Origin: Rostrohypoxylon terebratum
Taxonomy: Eukaryota; Ascomycota; Sordariomycetes; Xylariales; Hypoxylaceae
DNA: 64,000 bases
Direction of reading: 5' to 3'
NCBI GenBank assembly: GCA_022497145.1
Contig: MU385861.1
Span: forward strand, 127,934 to 191,933
In this document: piece by piece, positions 1 to 12,553 of the stretch
Numbering within the stretch: position 1 is the first letter of the stretch
Layout: every line of letters begins with the position of its first letter
Notes under the pieces: generated by a model
Told to the model about the DNA's origin: nothing
Seen by the model: the letters and a program-made list of their open reading frames with translations, nothing else
The model's database searches: none
Position numbers and translations under genes: made by a program

Positions 1-3000
1 CGATCTTGCCTAGTCTACCCATGACGATTCGGCTACTGGGTGTACTTAGGTCGTCCCAGTCACCGTCGAGGATAGCGTCTTTGAGGAAAGAGAGCGTGGT
101 CTCGAAGCTCATCTTGGTGAAGGGGCTGACGTTGCCCTTGAGACCGTTTCGGTTGAACGGTGTGAAACCTCCGTTTCGCGTCATGTAGTCGCTGATGAGA
201 TTGAGATGGCGCCTGTCGACACTGATACCGTGACTGTCGAAAATGCCGCCCAGTTCTTGGATAATGGCGCTGCGTGCTGCCTCAACACCGTATACTTCCA
301 AGACTGCTGCGATGTCGTTCGTGATGATCCTGTTGGGATTGATAAAATCACCGTACTTCTGCATGGCTCGGAGATTAACGCCGTCCGTGTGAATGACCGG
401 CCTCTCTTCTTCCTTGCCGGTTCGCGGGTTGGTGATCTTCTCGTTGGGTACAAAAACGCATGTGCGAATCCCGTCGATTTGTTGTATAAGTGTCTTCTTA
501 ACTGCATCTTGTACAATGCTCAACATGAGGATTTTGGGTATATCGGAATCGTATTCGAGTGTGAAGTCACAGTGTTCTCCCTTTTGTTCGTCGCATCTGT
601 AACGAGATACGACTTGGGTCCTTTCCATGACCCGAGCTTCGCGCGTGTCTGACAATTTACCAGCATTCAAATCGTCCCCGTCTTCGCCTTGAGGTCGCGG
701 GCTGCCGCCAAATCCTTCGTCCTCTGGCTCATCTTCATCCTCGGGTGATGCCTCGCGCTCCATTCGCCTTTGGATCTCATCGTCTTCGTCGTCGTTCGCA
801 CCATATGAGACTGCTTGCGACCGGTTCGCGCGTTGCTTGGCATTCGTGGCGTCGCCTTCGTCATCGTCGTCATGATCATCATCCTCATCACGTGCTACGG
901 CATCGGGATTTCCAGACGCCACCTCCACCACTCCAGACTTGGTGCCGACCTCGGGTACTGCGGCATCGGCCCGATCCATCTTTGCTTTAATCTCCTTCTT
1001 TACCAACCTATCTAACATTGGCAAGAATTTGGTCTCCAAAGTGCGAAGTACGTCGGAAATACTAATTGCATACGTTTTTGTGTATTCTTCGGAGGGGAAG
1101 AATTCGAGGTGTATGTCGAATTTTTTCGCTAAAGCATAGCTGACACTTTTCCCGACGCGCTCCTTTACTGTAGCCTTGTTGAGGACGTGCGAGAGCGGGA
1201 GAATACTAATCGCCTTCGCAAACGTCTCGCCGTCCTCTTCAGACAACTCTTCGTTTAATAATAGCGTCATCGACGGAGTACCGATGCGATCACTAGCTGT
1301 CATCAGGATTTCTCGTAGACGAGGGATACCGAGGGTGACGTTCTTCGCGGAGTGGCCGGCCAAATGGAAAGTGTTCAGCGTCATTTGAGTTGAAGGTTCA
1401 CCGACAGACTGGCCAGCGACAATACCTACGGCTTCGCCAGGTTCCATGAGCGAGCTAAGATATTTGGCATGGAAGATCTTCTCTGCATATTTGCGAGGAA
1501 TGAGGGCGACGTTTGTACCCTTCTTGCCCTTCTCCCCCTTCTCCTTGATCAAACCGTCTTTGTTGTCCTTGATATACGCAGTAACCTTCTCGTAGAATTT
1601 CTCCGAGGTAGAAAATGCATGTCTGTTGGGGTTGAGCTCGGTATGGATGGGATCAAGTGCCTTCGGATCGTTCGCTTTTGCCAGTTTAACGGCTTTCTTT
1701 TGGTACTTCTGAGCAAACTCTCTAGACTCATAGATTTCTTGGTCCCATCCTCTCTCTGCTATACCAAGTCGATCGATCTGTGATGTTTGGTTGCGAAGCA
1801 CGAAGCCGAAATCAGACAAATACTTCTGCTTGGTGATGTCTATTCCATCTTCTCCGTACAAGAACTGGATCATTGATCCATCAGCGTCTCGCACGGATGA
1901 ATCGTAAGCCACCTTAAGGCCTTCCATTCCTTTAATGAGACATCTCTGAAGGTACCCTGATCGAGAAGTTTTCACGGCTGTATCAATAAGACCTTCTCGC
2001 CCAGCCATGTGATGGAAGTAATATTCTTGGGGCCGAATTCCTGTCAAGAAGCGATTTACGATATAACCGCCAGCTCGTACGCTGGTTTCGTAGGGGCGGA
2101 AACACGGCAGCGATTTTCCGCTAACCATCAATGGTACTCTCCTTCCCTCAAGAACTTGTTGACCAAGATTACAAGAGATCAAATTTGCATTGACCGAACT
2201 TCCCTTCGCACCGGATGTTGTCATCGACTGCATTTGATTCTTGGGGAATTTCTTCTCGAGACCGGCAGGGAGACAGGCGACAGTAATTTCGCTAGAGAGA
2301 AGACGTGATTGCGAGTTGACTACGCGATCAAGGTCTTCTTGCTTAGAATCATCGCGCATAACTTCTTCTAAGCGTTCTAGCAAAATAGGGGTTGTGCTGG
2401 TGATATCTTCCTGGTTGCCCAAGCTCACGAAATTTGCGGCAGCCTTGAGACCGATATGATTAGCACTCTCTAATTTTTCTTTTCGAGTCTTTTCACCTTC
2501 GGGCGTGAGCCGCAAATCGTCCATACCACAGGTGAAAGCGCGCATGTTAAGGTACCGAGTAAGCATCCGACCTAAACAACTGAGGAGTCTCGCGGCGGAT
2601 TCAGGTCCCCAAATCTCGTGAATTGAATGTACGAAGCCGCCGGAGCTTGGACCCAACTGCGACTTGTCGAGGATACCAGTGATGAATTCGCCGTCGTTAA
2701 ATAAGACATCGCCATCTTCTGTAAACTTTCCCCATGCTGCTCCTTTGACTTGCGATTTCCCAGAGAGCCATAGGTCACCGCAACCAGGAGGCTTTATATT
2801 CCTGAGAATAGTCGTGATGACCTGTTTTCCAGTCCAGCGCGGAACCGGTTTTATGATGGCCGGCGGCACAAGTTCGAGCCTCTCAGTTGTTATGTGGCCG
2901 CTCTCGGGCCTTAGCGCGCTATAAACTAGTTGGTGATAGGCGCCCTTATCGAATAATGTATCCCTGTTGCAAAGAGCAACTGAGACGGAAAGATGGTCCT

Positions 3001-5174
3001 GAATTAGACCTCGTAGGGGCTTTCCGGTTGTGGCAGAGAGATATTGATGATCTGTGTCAGCAATTTTTAACGCCTCTGCACGGGCCAACTCGTTTTGTGG
3101 GAAATGCATGTTCATTTCGTCACCGTCGAAATCTGCATTGTATGTGTTACAATTCGCGTAGTGCATACGAATAGTCTTTTCTCCGGGTAGAACTCTAGCA
3201 CGGTGACCCATGATAGAAGGCTTGTGTAGAGTCGGTTGACGGTTCATCAAGACCACGTCGCCGTTTCCAAGATGTCGGTGGACCTTCTTGCCCTTCACTC
3301 CCGCAAATTCCGGACTTGTCGGCGCGAGGAGTTGATTGGCCAAGGCCATCCTATCTTCAACGGACTTATTCTTCAGGTTGATAATCTGCCCATTTTCATT
3401 CTCAATAGCTGCAGCACCAGGCCATTTATCAATACCGTTGATGACTGCTTGTTGCATTTCTCTAAAATTATGGCTCGTGACTGGTTCTGGGTAGGTCAGC
3501 TTCTTCGCGAAGACCGGAGGAACTCCTATTTCACTGGTCTCAATATTGGGGTCCGGAGAAATGACACTTCGAGCAGCGTAATTCACACGCTTCCCCATCA
3601 TATTTTTTCTGAAGAGACCTTCCTTCTTTTCCAGCTTTTGTTTGATACCATCTTCGTTTCTCTTTCCGGCGGCGCCGCGGATAGGATTCCTATCTCTGTC
3701 AATGAGGGAATTTACGCTGTCCTGGAGTTGAACGCAAGCTTCGTGCATCTCGGACATATCTCGCTTTCGTTCTAACGAATTGGGATCTTTTGCATGCGAA
3801 GCAATTTCCTTGTGGATTTGGGCAATTCGTGCACACGCTGCAAGAATCATCTTGTAGAGAGAATTTTGCTGGGCCTCTGCGATGGCTCCATCGCCTGCCT
3901 TGGCTTCGGGACGGTACTTGTTCGGAGGGACGAGGACAGTTTGTATGAAGAAGTTATCGGCGGGGATCTTCTTTTTAGAGGGTCTCGAATTGTAAACGAG
4001 GCTCATAATCTCTTGCTCTTTTTCAAACAAAAGTTGTAATCGTGCTTGAACCTCCATCGAGTTAACATAGCGTTGCTGGGATTTGGCTGCTGGGCCTTTT
4101 TTCGTTTTCGAGGAGTTGTCGGGGCCTTCTGACATGATCACATCGCCATTTTCGTCAAGCTCTTCACCCTCGCCTTCTTCGTCTTCGTCGTTTTCTGCCT
4201 CGGCTTCTCCTCCGCTCGAAGGCAGATCGATATCAGCTATCCCTTCGTCGGACTCATAACTGCGCTTCTTAGCCGTCTCTGCTTTCGATTTCCGTCTGAT
4301 AGCCAAGGCGTCTCTATGTTCCATATTGCGCTGTGCCATCTTGGCTTGGTCTTTTCCGCTGAGTGGCTTCTCGAAAATCTTGACGAAACGGTCTTTTCTG
4401 AAGTTGGGGGATATGGCCTGGCAGGTAGCACATGTTCTGCCCTTGGTCATTTCTCTCAAGAAGTTTTTGAGCACTTCTCTTCTAGCTTCCGACGCGCCTT
4501 CATGTTTTCCTTTCCTAATATCGGCGGTTCCTAACCTGTGTTGTTTTAAAACTGCCTGGGTGTATGCCTCTCTCATGCGGGACACCTTGTCAGAATTAGA
4601 AGTTTCTTCGCCCTCGGAAAGATCTTCGTCGTCTATTTGTATGTCGGCAGTATCTACCGTGATATCGTCTAGGCGATGGGCCTCATCTATGAGACCAAAC
4701 TGGAGAAGGCGCAATTTGCATGCGACAAGGTTAATGTCGACTCGTCGCATTCGGAAGCGGAAGCAGTATTGGCACTGGGCTCTGAGTAACCTCAGCACCT
4801 GGTCCATAAAGACCGGATGGTATACGGGTACTGGAAGATCGATGTGACCAACATGGCCAGGACAATGCGGTTGTGCGAGATTACATGTTGTGCAGCTACA
4901 AGAGTTCGATTAGTATGCATGCGACACATACGTACATAGATAGGACCATATGTAACTAGGAAATCGTTGTATTGAAGTTGTATTCTACTTACACTTGATC
5001 TCCCCAAGCACCAAGCGCAGGATCGTAAAGTCCACCAGGTATAGGATTTAGAAGACTATCAAAAGTGGTCGGGTTCTCAATTCTCTTAACCGAGATGGCT
5101 TTGATTTCTGCTGGAGTGAGAAAGTCGAAGTCGACGCTGTCGATGGCAGACGATATGGGCTGCGAGACGTTCAT
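1..5174 (-). CDS. RPA190: DNA-directed RNA polymerase I largest subunit (A190), C-terminal end off the window
   Basis: This is the catalytic largest subunit of RNA polymerase I, which transcribes the 35S rRNA precursor in the nucleolus. Two exons are visible: 5174-4993 and 4895 to the left edge, joined across a 97-bp intron (4992-4896) with a GTAAGT donor and a TACTAAT branch. The ATG at 5174 begins MNVSQPISS, like yeast A190; the GTG five codons upstream is not needed. The N-terminal zinc site is C62-x2-C65-x6-C72-x2-H75 (CPGHVGH). The Mg-binding NADFDGD motif has its aspartates at D649, D651 and D653. The codon phase at the intron, at this motif and at the left edge is the same, so the second exon looks uninterrupted. 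Acidic stretches lie near residues 277-313 and 1400-1465, as is usual for A190. About 1692 residues are present and the last readable ones match the extreme C-terminus, so only a few are missing. It is divergent from PRP3. Confidence 0.97.
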
Positions 5175-5755
5175 AATTGAGGCTGTCACCGGCTCATAGC
5201 CTGGCGCGATTCTCTAAAAAAACTTCTAGACCTTTTACTGAGGAAGTCAAAGTTCGTATAGAGTCCAGGCGCACCCGAAAACTCTATCAATTCATGATTT
5301 TCTGCGTTTTTCTGGATTGTATCGAACGGACGGGCGAAGATTCTTGCTTCGAATGGGTTTTTTTAGTGGGGTTGGTTGATTGATCCAAAAATTTAAGAGC
5401 TCGAACTTTTTTTGCGGTCCTTCGTATTATCGTACAACAGAAATTGAATGTCATGTGACTTATCATTAATTTCTTATCGCACCTACTCAGATCATGGATG
5501 TGACAAGGATTGGGGGAAAGAGAGCTTGAATGCTAGTTCAAGTTGCTGATCGTTCTTCCTTTTGTCCTGGGATATCCAACTGTCTTTTCCTTCCTTCATC
5601 TCTTAATTGATCTGCGCATCTTCGCGTTTCATCAGATCTTCCTTCTTGTAGACGTACCGCGCATTAAATGAGAAATCGAATCATTCCCTCCGAAACGCTC
5701 CCCATTCCGTCGTATTATAAGGCTATAAGGTTACGTACAATCAAAACCATCCCCA
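5175..5755. promoter_or_regulatory. Divergent promoter between RPA190 and PRP3
   Basis: These 581 bp separate two divergent start codons and must contain both promoters. The stretch is AT-rich with T/C-rich tracts on the PRP3 side. I see no recognisable operator and no further gene. Confidence 0.6.
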
Positions 5756-7219
5756 ATGGACCGACACGGTTCGCCCGGCCTGGCTCCTCGTAACGATGGC
5801 TCATCTCGAGTCCAGAAATCGGATTCAGCCTCGGATAAAGCAGCCAAGCTCGCGGCGCTAAAAGCCCGTGTATCAGCAGCCATTGGAACAAGCAAGGCAA
5901 AAGGAGGACTCAACGTCGGCCTACATCCAGCACTCGAAGATCTTGGACAATGGAAGCCCGGCGGCAGTAAGGCAAACGACTCGAAATCTAGCTCCCGCCA
6001 CGATGGAAACCGCGCGGTGCCTAAGAAGCAAGCGCTCGACCTGTCGGGACCGTCTGCCGAAGAGATCAAGAGCAATCCGTACTTCGATGCGAGTCTAGGA
6101 GCGCCTAGCGTGAAGCCGCGACAGTCTCGCCATCTGATATTCAACCAGAAGGGCAAATATATCCAACAAGCGAACGCGCTGCGACGACAGGCCGCTCTCG
6201 AGGCCCTGAAGAAGAAGATCGCGGCCGGCACGCGCAAGGTCGGAATCGACGAGGACAAGGACGTCGAGAAGAACTTCGTTGTCGACGCCCCGCCTGATAT
6301 CGAGTGGTGGGATGAGGGACTAGTAGATGGAAAGAAATACGACGATATAGAGAACCCCAAAGCCCTGAAGATTGATTCCGCGGACACGATCGTTACGAGA
6401 TATATTCAACACCCCATCGCCATCGAACCGCCCCAAGACAAGAACGTTCCCCCGCCGAAACCCATGTACCTCACCTCGACCGAACAGGCGAAGCTACGTC
6501 GCCAGCGCCGAATGGCCGACCTGAAAGAAGAACAGGCCAAGATCAGGCTCGGCTTGGTCCCAGCACCACCGCCGAAGGTCAAGAAGGGCAACCTAATGCG
6601 CGTGCTAGGCGAAGAAGCCGTCAAAGACCCCACGGCTGTCGAAGCGCGCGTGAACCGCGAGATCGCCGAGCGGCACGCGAAGCACGTGGAAGCGAACGAG
6701 GAGCGCAAGCTGACCAAGGAGCAAAAACACGAGAAGCTAGTCGCGAACCAGGAGAAGGACGCCGCGAAGGGGCTGCACATGCTGGTCTTCAAGATCAACA
6801 GCCTAGCGAACGGCCAGCACCGGTACAAGATCAACATCAACGCCGACCAGCTGGCGCTTACGGGGCTCGTCATCATGCACCCGAAGCAGAACCTGGTTAT
6901 TGTCGAGGGCGGCGAGTGGTCTATAAAGCACTACAAGAAACTGATGCTGAACCGCATCAACTGGACCGAGAACCTAGCGTCTAGGGAAAAGGACGCGCAT
7001 AACGAGGCCTTGAAGCAGTGGCTCAAGGCCGAGAACGAAGATGGAGATCTGAAGGATCTGGCAGAGAATCAGTGCAAGCTCATTTTCGAAGGCGAGATTA
7101 AATCCCGCGCCTTCAGAAAATGGGGATCAAAGGTCTGCGAGACGGATAGCGAGGCTAGGGAAGTGCTGTCTAAGTCTAAGATGGAGAATTTCTGGAACCT
7201 GGCGAAATCTACGCATTAG
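5756..7219 (+). CDS. PRP3: U4/U6 small nuclear ribonucleoprotein Prp3
   Basis: Prp3 binds the U4/U6 snRNA duplex and stabilises the U4/U6.U5 tri-snRNP in the nucleus. The gene is a single 487-aa exon starting at the first ATG after the divergent promoter. Residues 1-105 are a low-complexity basic/Ser-rich leader. The conserved Prp3 region starts with NPYFD at about residue 107 and continues through EWWDEGL and the Pro-rich stretch around PPPKPMYLT. A highly charged helix of about 60 residues follows. The C-terminal DUF1115 ferredoxin-like domain is seen in LTGLVIMHP, VIVEGGEWSIKHYKKLMLNRI and the closing KSRAFRKWG segment. The family is recognised with confidence. The gene is convergent with RAD3, with 214 bp between stop codons. 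It is shorter than human PRPF3, which has extra N-terminal domains; fungal versions are usually about this size. Confidence 0.96.
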   Translation: MDRHGSPGLAPRNDGSSRVQKSDSASDKAAKLAALKARVSAAIGTSKAKGGLNVGLHPALEDLGQWKPGGSKANDSKSSSRHDGNRAVPKKQALDLSGPSAEEIKSNPYFDASLGAPSVKPRQSRHLIFNQKGKYIQQANALRRQAALEALKKKIAAGTRKVGIDEDKDVEKNFVVDAPPDIEWWDEGLVDGKKYDDIENPKALKIDSADTIVTRYIQHPIAIEPPQDKNVPPPKPMYLTSTEQAKLRRQRRMADLKEEQAKIRLGLVPAPPPKVKKGNLMRVLGEEAVKDPTAVEARVNREIAERHAKHVEANEERKLTKEQKHEKLVANQEKDAAKGLHMLVFKINSLANGQHRYKININADQLALTGLVIMHPKQNLVIVEGGEWSIKHYKKLMLNRINWTENLASREKDAHNEALKQWLKAENEDGDLKDLAENQCKLIFEGEIKSRAFRKWGSKVCETDSEAREVLSKSKMENFWNLAKSTH

Positions 7220-7433
7220 AGCAGTTGGTAGTTACGCCATTGGGATAGGGAGATTGTAATAAAATCAATGCACGATATGAAGACTCTGGATTATACGTTT
7301 CTGGCATATATCATCGTGAATTAACTAGGCTCCCGTAATGTGAGGACGTTTTCCTGTATGCTTTGCCCGTGACTCCCCCCCAAACGCCCAATTTGCCTAG
7401 TATACAAGACTGAATGTCCTAATCTACATCCAA

Positions 7434-9880
7434 CTAGGCTCCATCGAGCTGCATCATCATCTCCTCCTCATCACTCATGTCATATTCCTCGTTCAAGGCC
7501 TGCAGTGCCTGAGCTCTCTTGGCAGCCTCCGCGGCAAGAGTCTCTTCATGCAACTCTTGCAACTCCTTAATCCTTTCCTCGTCCATCTTCTTTTGGTGCT
7601 CTTTCAAGTCTTCTAGACTCCACATGCTGATGCCCTCTTGGTCTTTCGCCTTGAAGGGCCGAGCCATATCTCGCAAGAACCGCTTCGCCGTGATAACCGC
7701 CATATCGGTGCTGAGATTACCATCCACCTCTTGCATAGCTTGGTTGATCCACTTTGGAAGCTGGAGCCGCTTCTTCTGAAAGCGGCGGTCCGCGAGTACC
7801 ATGATACCATAGTCGTCTTTTCCTCGGAGCACACGACCAAGACATTGAGCGGCGTGTCGCATGGCGTCGAAAGACAGAAAATCGTTTTCTCTGATGCGGT
7901 AGGTTTCTCGCAAGAATTCTAGTCTTGCCTTGAGGATACGTGACTCCGTGTATTGGAATGGAACGCCGATGCATAACACGGTTCGTCCGTATTGGTGGTC
8001 GAAATCGATTCCTTCCGACACCTTTCCACGGGCAACACAAAGAAGGACTGCTCCTCTGCCGTTACAACACGCCGTACGATACGTCTCCAGGGCGAGAGAA
8101 GTTTCCTGAGCATCTGGCGTTTCGACCAGGATCAGTTTATACTTCCAAACTTCATCCAAAATCCCCATACCCTGCCACATGCTAATGATAGACTCCATGT
8201 AGAGGTATGAGGGGAAGAAAACGACCATGCCGTCGGGAGTAATCTTGGCAAATTCGGTCAAGAGGTTTCCATAATTACGAACTACACTAGGTTCGTTTCG
8301 AACCGAGAAACTGGTAGAAACCGTAGCCTGGTCGCTTCCTCGGGTGACTATCATTGGTAGGAAAGACTTCCTAGCTAATGTCATAGTGTAGGATTCTTGG
8401 ACGACGGTGGAGAAGCCTAACATCTTTGGGTACATCTCTAAGGGTGAGATAGTTCCTGACGTGATAATGACAGAACTGAATCTGTCGAAAACGGGCTTAA
8501 TCGCAATGGCAGCATCCAAGCACGTAAAATGAAGGACGGGGTTTGGCACTTCGGCCGTATCGGACTCAAATGGCTCAAGGATGAGCAAGAAACCTTTTTC
8601 GTAAGTCGCGACAAGAGTGGCAAACGTGGCCACTTCTTGGAGGGGTTGAAAATCCTCGATGTTTGTGAATTCGAGGGTTCTCACGAGCGAGGTCAACCTT
8701 TCGGCGCAGAACCTCAATGGCTTCTTTTCAATGAAGGTATGTTCCTTCAGATGTGCCAAGAACGATGGCGGCGTTTCGGAGATAACATGCCGCACTTTCA
8801 TGCGCGTCTTGAGATACTCGATGAATCGTTTTAGGAATGCGGTAAAATGTTCGGCTCTGCGAATGTTTCCCGGGACCGCTTCTTTCAGCAGATCATCCGG
8901 TAGAACTGGGTTCGACATGAACGTATCTTCTTGTCGAGCTTCGTCAGCATCCCTAAGGCCCTCAACTAGCTTCTGGTACTCGTTTTCTAACTGTTCTCTA
9001 TCGGTCTCCTTCATCTCGTTGATCTTCTTTTCTAAACTCTGAGCACCTTTGGTAGCCCTCTCCAAGGACTTTTCCGTGATATCGGTGCTTAGAGACTCGA
9101 TACAAACATTGTCGATGTTGTGAGCCTCATCGAAGACCACGATGCAATCCTTTGAAAGCTCCTTGGATACACGTTCTGCGATCTTCGGATCAAGGAGATA
9201 GTGGTAAGAGTATATTATGACGTCGCAGTATTGCATCTATAATGTAAGGTGAGCTCAAGAGCCCAAGAACCATGAAGTAGGAGACTTACCATTCGTCTTG
9301 CCGTGAAATAAGGACACTGCTTTTTCTGCTCGCCGTATTGCTGGAGGTCGTCGAGTGTCCATACACCGCTTGGTATCAAGTTGTGGGGTTCTAAAAGGTC
9401 GAGGTTATCGTGATAGATGCATGTCTCAATGCTCTCTCCCCTCTCCTTCTTCTCTCTGACGAACCCGGCCGTTAAGCTACGACACCTCGCGTCAACGATA
9501 GCACCGCTCTTCTCCCTCTTCACGGAAGGATGGAGACATAGGTTCTTTCGGCTTGTAAGTCCTAAACCGCGAAACTCTTCTACATGACCAAGTTCATCTG
9601 CGCGGAATTTCATCAGGGCCTTCAACTCGACTAAGGCCTTCTCGATCTCGGACATAGTACGCGAACAGTATATGAGCTTCCGGTGCTCGGGGTAGTGTTG
9701 CTGATACGCGATAATGAGCGAGAGAAGTGATACGGTCTTGCCAGTGCCTGAAGGCATCTCCAGGACACAGTGACCGCCTGCATCGAGGGTCCTTTTCAGG
9801 TCACACATGTAGGCATACTGCTCCGGATAGATGCGCGGGTAGGGGAAGAGAACGGGGAGGTCGTCGATGAAGAACTTCAT
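7434..9880 (-). CDS. RAD3: TFIIH 5'-3' DNA helicase Rad3/XPD
   Basis: This is the superfamily 2 Fe-S helicase of TFIIH, needed for nucleotide excision repair and as a structural part of the transcription factor. Exon 1 is 9880-9290 and exon 2 is 9236-7434, split by a 53-bp GTAAGT intron. The protein is 797 aa (yeast Rad3 is 778). The start is the ATG reading MKFFIDDLPVLF, matching the family exactly; a TTG five codons upstream is not used. Walker A GTGKT is at residues 45-49 and the DEAH box at 233-236. The four cluster-ligating cysteines are C115, C133, C154 and C189. Helicase C-terminal motifs are intact, including SEGIDFDHQYGR and QCLGRVLRGKDDYG. The C-terminus is an acidic coiled tail ending DEEEMMMQLDGA. 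TFB1, another core TFIIH subunit, is also in this window at 59.3 kb. Confidence 0.98.
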
Positions 9881-10240
9881 CTTGACTGATGGCAACGGAA
9901 ATGAAACGGGGACGATGTCATCAAAGTATTGCGATGATTTGATAGACCTTAGCGCAGAGGCGTCGATGGGTTATTTACGCGTGCACAGTGGCAGGAAGAC
10001 GGGTTGCTGAATGCTGAGCCCGTCGAAAAAAAAACTTATCTTTTACGTTGCTTCTCGAATCAATTCTGTGTTTTCCCTGTATTATATATAGGGATAGTCA
10101 TCTAGCATATGATGGATGCCATATACCTCTTTTGCTTTTGATGTTGTTAAGTGAAAGACAGAAGCATCATTGACGTTGCTCAAGTAAGTTTTACCTACAA
10201 ATAATATAAATGTACGTACTTCGAGCTTCTTGCTATTATT

Positions 10241-10268
10241 ACCACTAGGTACCTAGTGTACTAGTGGT
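10241..10268. repeat. 28-bp imperfect palindrome
   Basis: The arms ACCACTAG and CTAGTGGT flank a 12-bp centre. A perfect 14-bp palindrome, ACTAGGTACCTAGT, is nested at 10244-10257. Confidence 0.8.
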
Positions 10269-10423
10269 ATGCGATAAGATAAGCACTTGAGCTTTCAACC
10301 TTATATAAGCACTGTGAGAGAGAAAATGATCTGTGCACATGACTGCTTAGCCACAAATTGGCACTTGCTTGTGGCAAGTTGCAATGGTACTTGGAGTCTT
10401 GGATACCTTAGCATGTTGGAAGT

Positions 10424-10450
10424 TGCCTGCCTGCCTGTTTGCCTGCCTGC
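10424..10450 (+). repeat. (TGCC)n microsatellite
   Basis: Two short runs of the tetranucleotide TGCC are interrupted by TTT. Confidence 0.85.
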
Positions 10451-12523
10451 TCAAAACTGGTACGGCAGCTGCACGGCAAACTCCAACGATCTATTAATTT
10501 TTCACTCAATCTTCAAATCCTCTACACTCCAACTTCTTTATCAATTCCTCCATCCAACGTAACCAACGTGGAGCTGCGAGCCCCTTAATTTCAAGTCGAC
10601 AAAATGTATAAACGTTACTATCACCATTGGTTGTTAATGTTACCTACCATATATTTCCAAGGTCCACCGCGACCCTTGCTCACATACAATGTTGGAGCTC
10701 GAAATCAATAAATAATGCAATTTGGCAATTATCGTCGGTGTCGACTGCATATTACAACGCGTTCTATTGCGGTTGAAAATTTGGATGATCGGATCATCAA
10801 TTAATCACCACCGCAATGTCGCTGATTGTTGCGCGGCGCCCAGCCAAAGTGATTGCGCGGACAATTGCCGGCGCTTGGTATCGTCGCTTGAATTCCCTAA
10901 TAGAATTAACTAGTTGTTCAACAAACTTAGCGGATGGAGGAGAGAAGTCTCAATAAGCTTTTTACTCTAGACTCGAGTTATGCTGCAACGCAAAGATCCG
11001 CGGCTTGTGCCATCGGGAAGAGCCGTCTGTTGACAAGATAGGAGGTATCCCGCCGTATTGGAAACGCGTCTAATAGGGACACCAATCCCGGCAGCGTGGA
11101 CAATCGCCCCGATAGCTTCTTCATCTAACCATGGCCTTGGGTTGACACCGGTTGGGGATTAATCGGATGAAGAACCAAACTATCGGATCCGGTACGATCG
11201 GTTTTTAGTTGTTTTAGATACAACTACTAGGTACTGTACCTAGGCTTACTAGTATTTTTTTCCGCCTCCTTTTTAAAAACTGACCAACCTGTTTGCGCGA
11301 CCCGGGTTTACTTTTTGTACTACTATGTATGTAGTACTAGCCAGCGAAATCAAACGAAATAGGTAAGATGTTGACGCCATCAACGTCCGATTGTCGCCGG
11401 CAATTAAGGTTAAGGAAGCTTCGGAATGAGGACATTGTTCCCACGATCTGACTCCGAACTCCATCACCGACAAATGACTAATTGCCGTGTCCGAATCGGT
11501 GCCGAACGACTCCGACAGGTGCGCGAAGGTCCTACTTACCTAGTACTATGCAAGTCGGATGTGCACCCGTCAGCTCTCAGCCTTAGCCTTATATGCATTG
11601 CTATTTTGAGATTGTCGCACTACTAGTAGTATTCTACGAATGCTACGTCGCTGAATTTATCGCTGACCACCAAGCTGCAGTAAATGTTACCCAGCAAGAT
11701 ATGAGTTAATCAATCTTGTTTCAGGTGATGCTGAAAATCTGCGAATCCTGCGAGGCAATGCTGCTTTGATGACAAGGCATATATAGTTCGAACATTTGAC
11801 TAATCACAACCTCCAATTGCGGAAAAGATGTGGACGCCTCGAATCAAGTCACGTTAGGACATAAACTGACTGTTCGTGTTTCTAGTATAATATCGTAATT
11901 TTGCTGTGTTATCTTTAGATCATTGTATGGATAATGTTCAGCTTCGTTCTTATGGTTTCATCTTGTTGTTTTTATCCATAACGAGCGAAGGCGACGTCTT
12001 GCTGTAACGTAGACCGGCTATTTCGAATCTATGATTCATGGATGCACCATGAAAAGGATCCCCCGACGATACCTAGGTCCTAGGTCCTAGGTAGTATCTA
12101 GCAAGCCTAATCTAGGCGCATGCTAAGTACATCTATATATGTTGATATAGTAGTAGAGATCAAAAAGTTCCTACTTGCTTTGCTAAGCACTACGAGACAA
12201 TATTATTTCAAAGTTCACCGTCATCGTAAATAGCAATAGCTGCCTATAGCAAAGCTTCAAAGCCACACCCTGTTACGAACCCGCTAATATCCTTGAAACC
12301 CATCTTAGGTAACATGTTGAGTAGGTAGTGGTAGCAGTAGTAGTCTCGCGGATTATCACTGTCGGGCCCCAATGTCACGATAGTTCGTCTTCGCACCGCA
12401 CCGGCGCTATCTAAATTAGTAGCTGGTTCAACATTTAGGTGGTTTGGCTATCTGCCGTGCTATAATATGTATGCATGCAATTTAGTCGCATGTGCTTCGT
12501 ACGGTGAAAGGATTTGCAAGCAA

Positions 12524-12553
12524 GCCCCATGCCTCATGCCCCATGCCCCATGC
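12524..12553 (+). repeat. Short tandem repeat GCCCCAT
   Basis: About four degenerate copies of GCCCCAT/GCCTCAT follow one another. Confidence 0.8.

Noticed and set aside
206..4039. Several plus-strand frames of 100-180 codons, such as 3236-3775
   Set aside because: They lie antisense to the continuous RPA190 coding frame and show no family features.
5731..6876. Minus-strand frames of 218 and 156 codons
   Set aside because: They are antisense to PRP3, whose plus-strand product is unmistakable.
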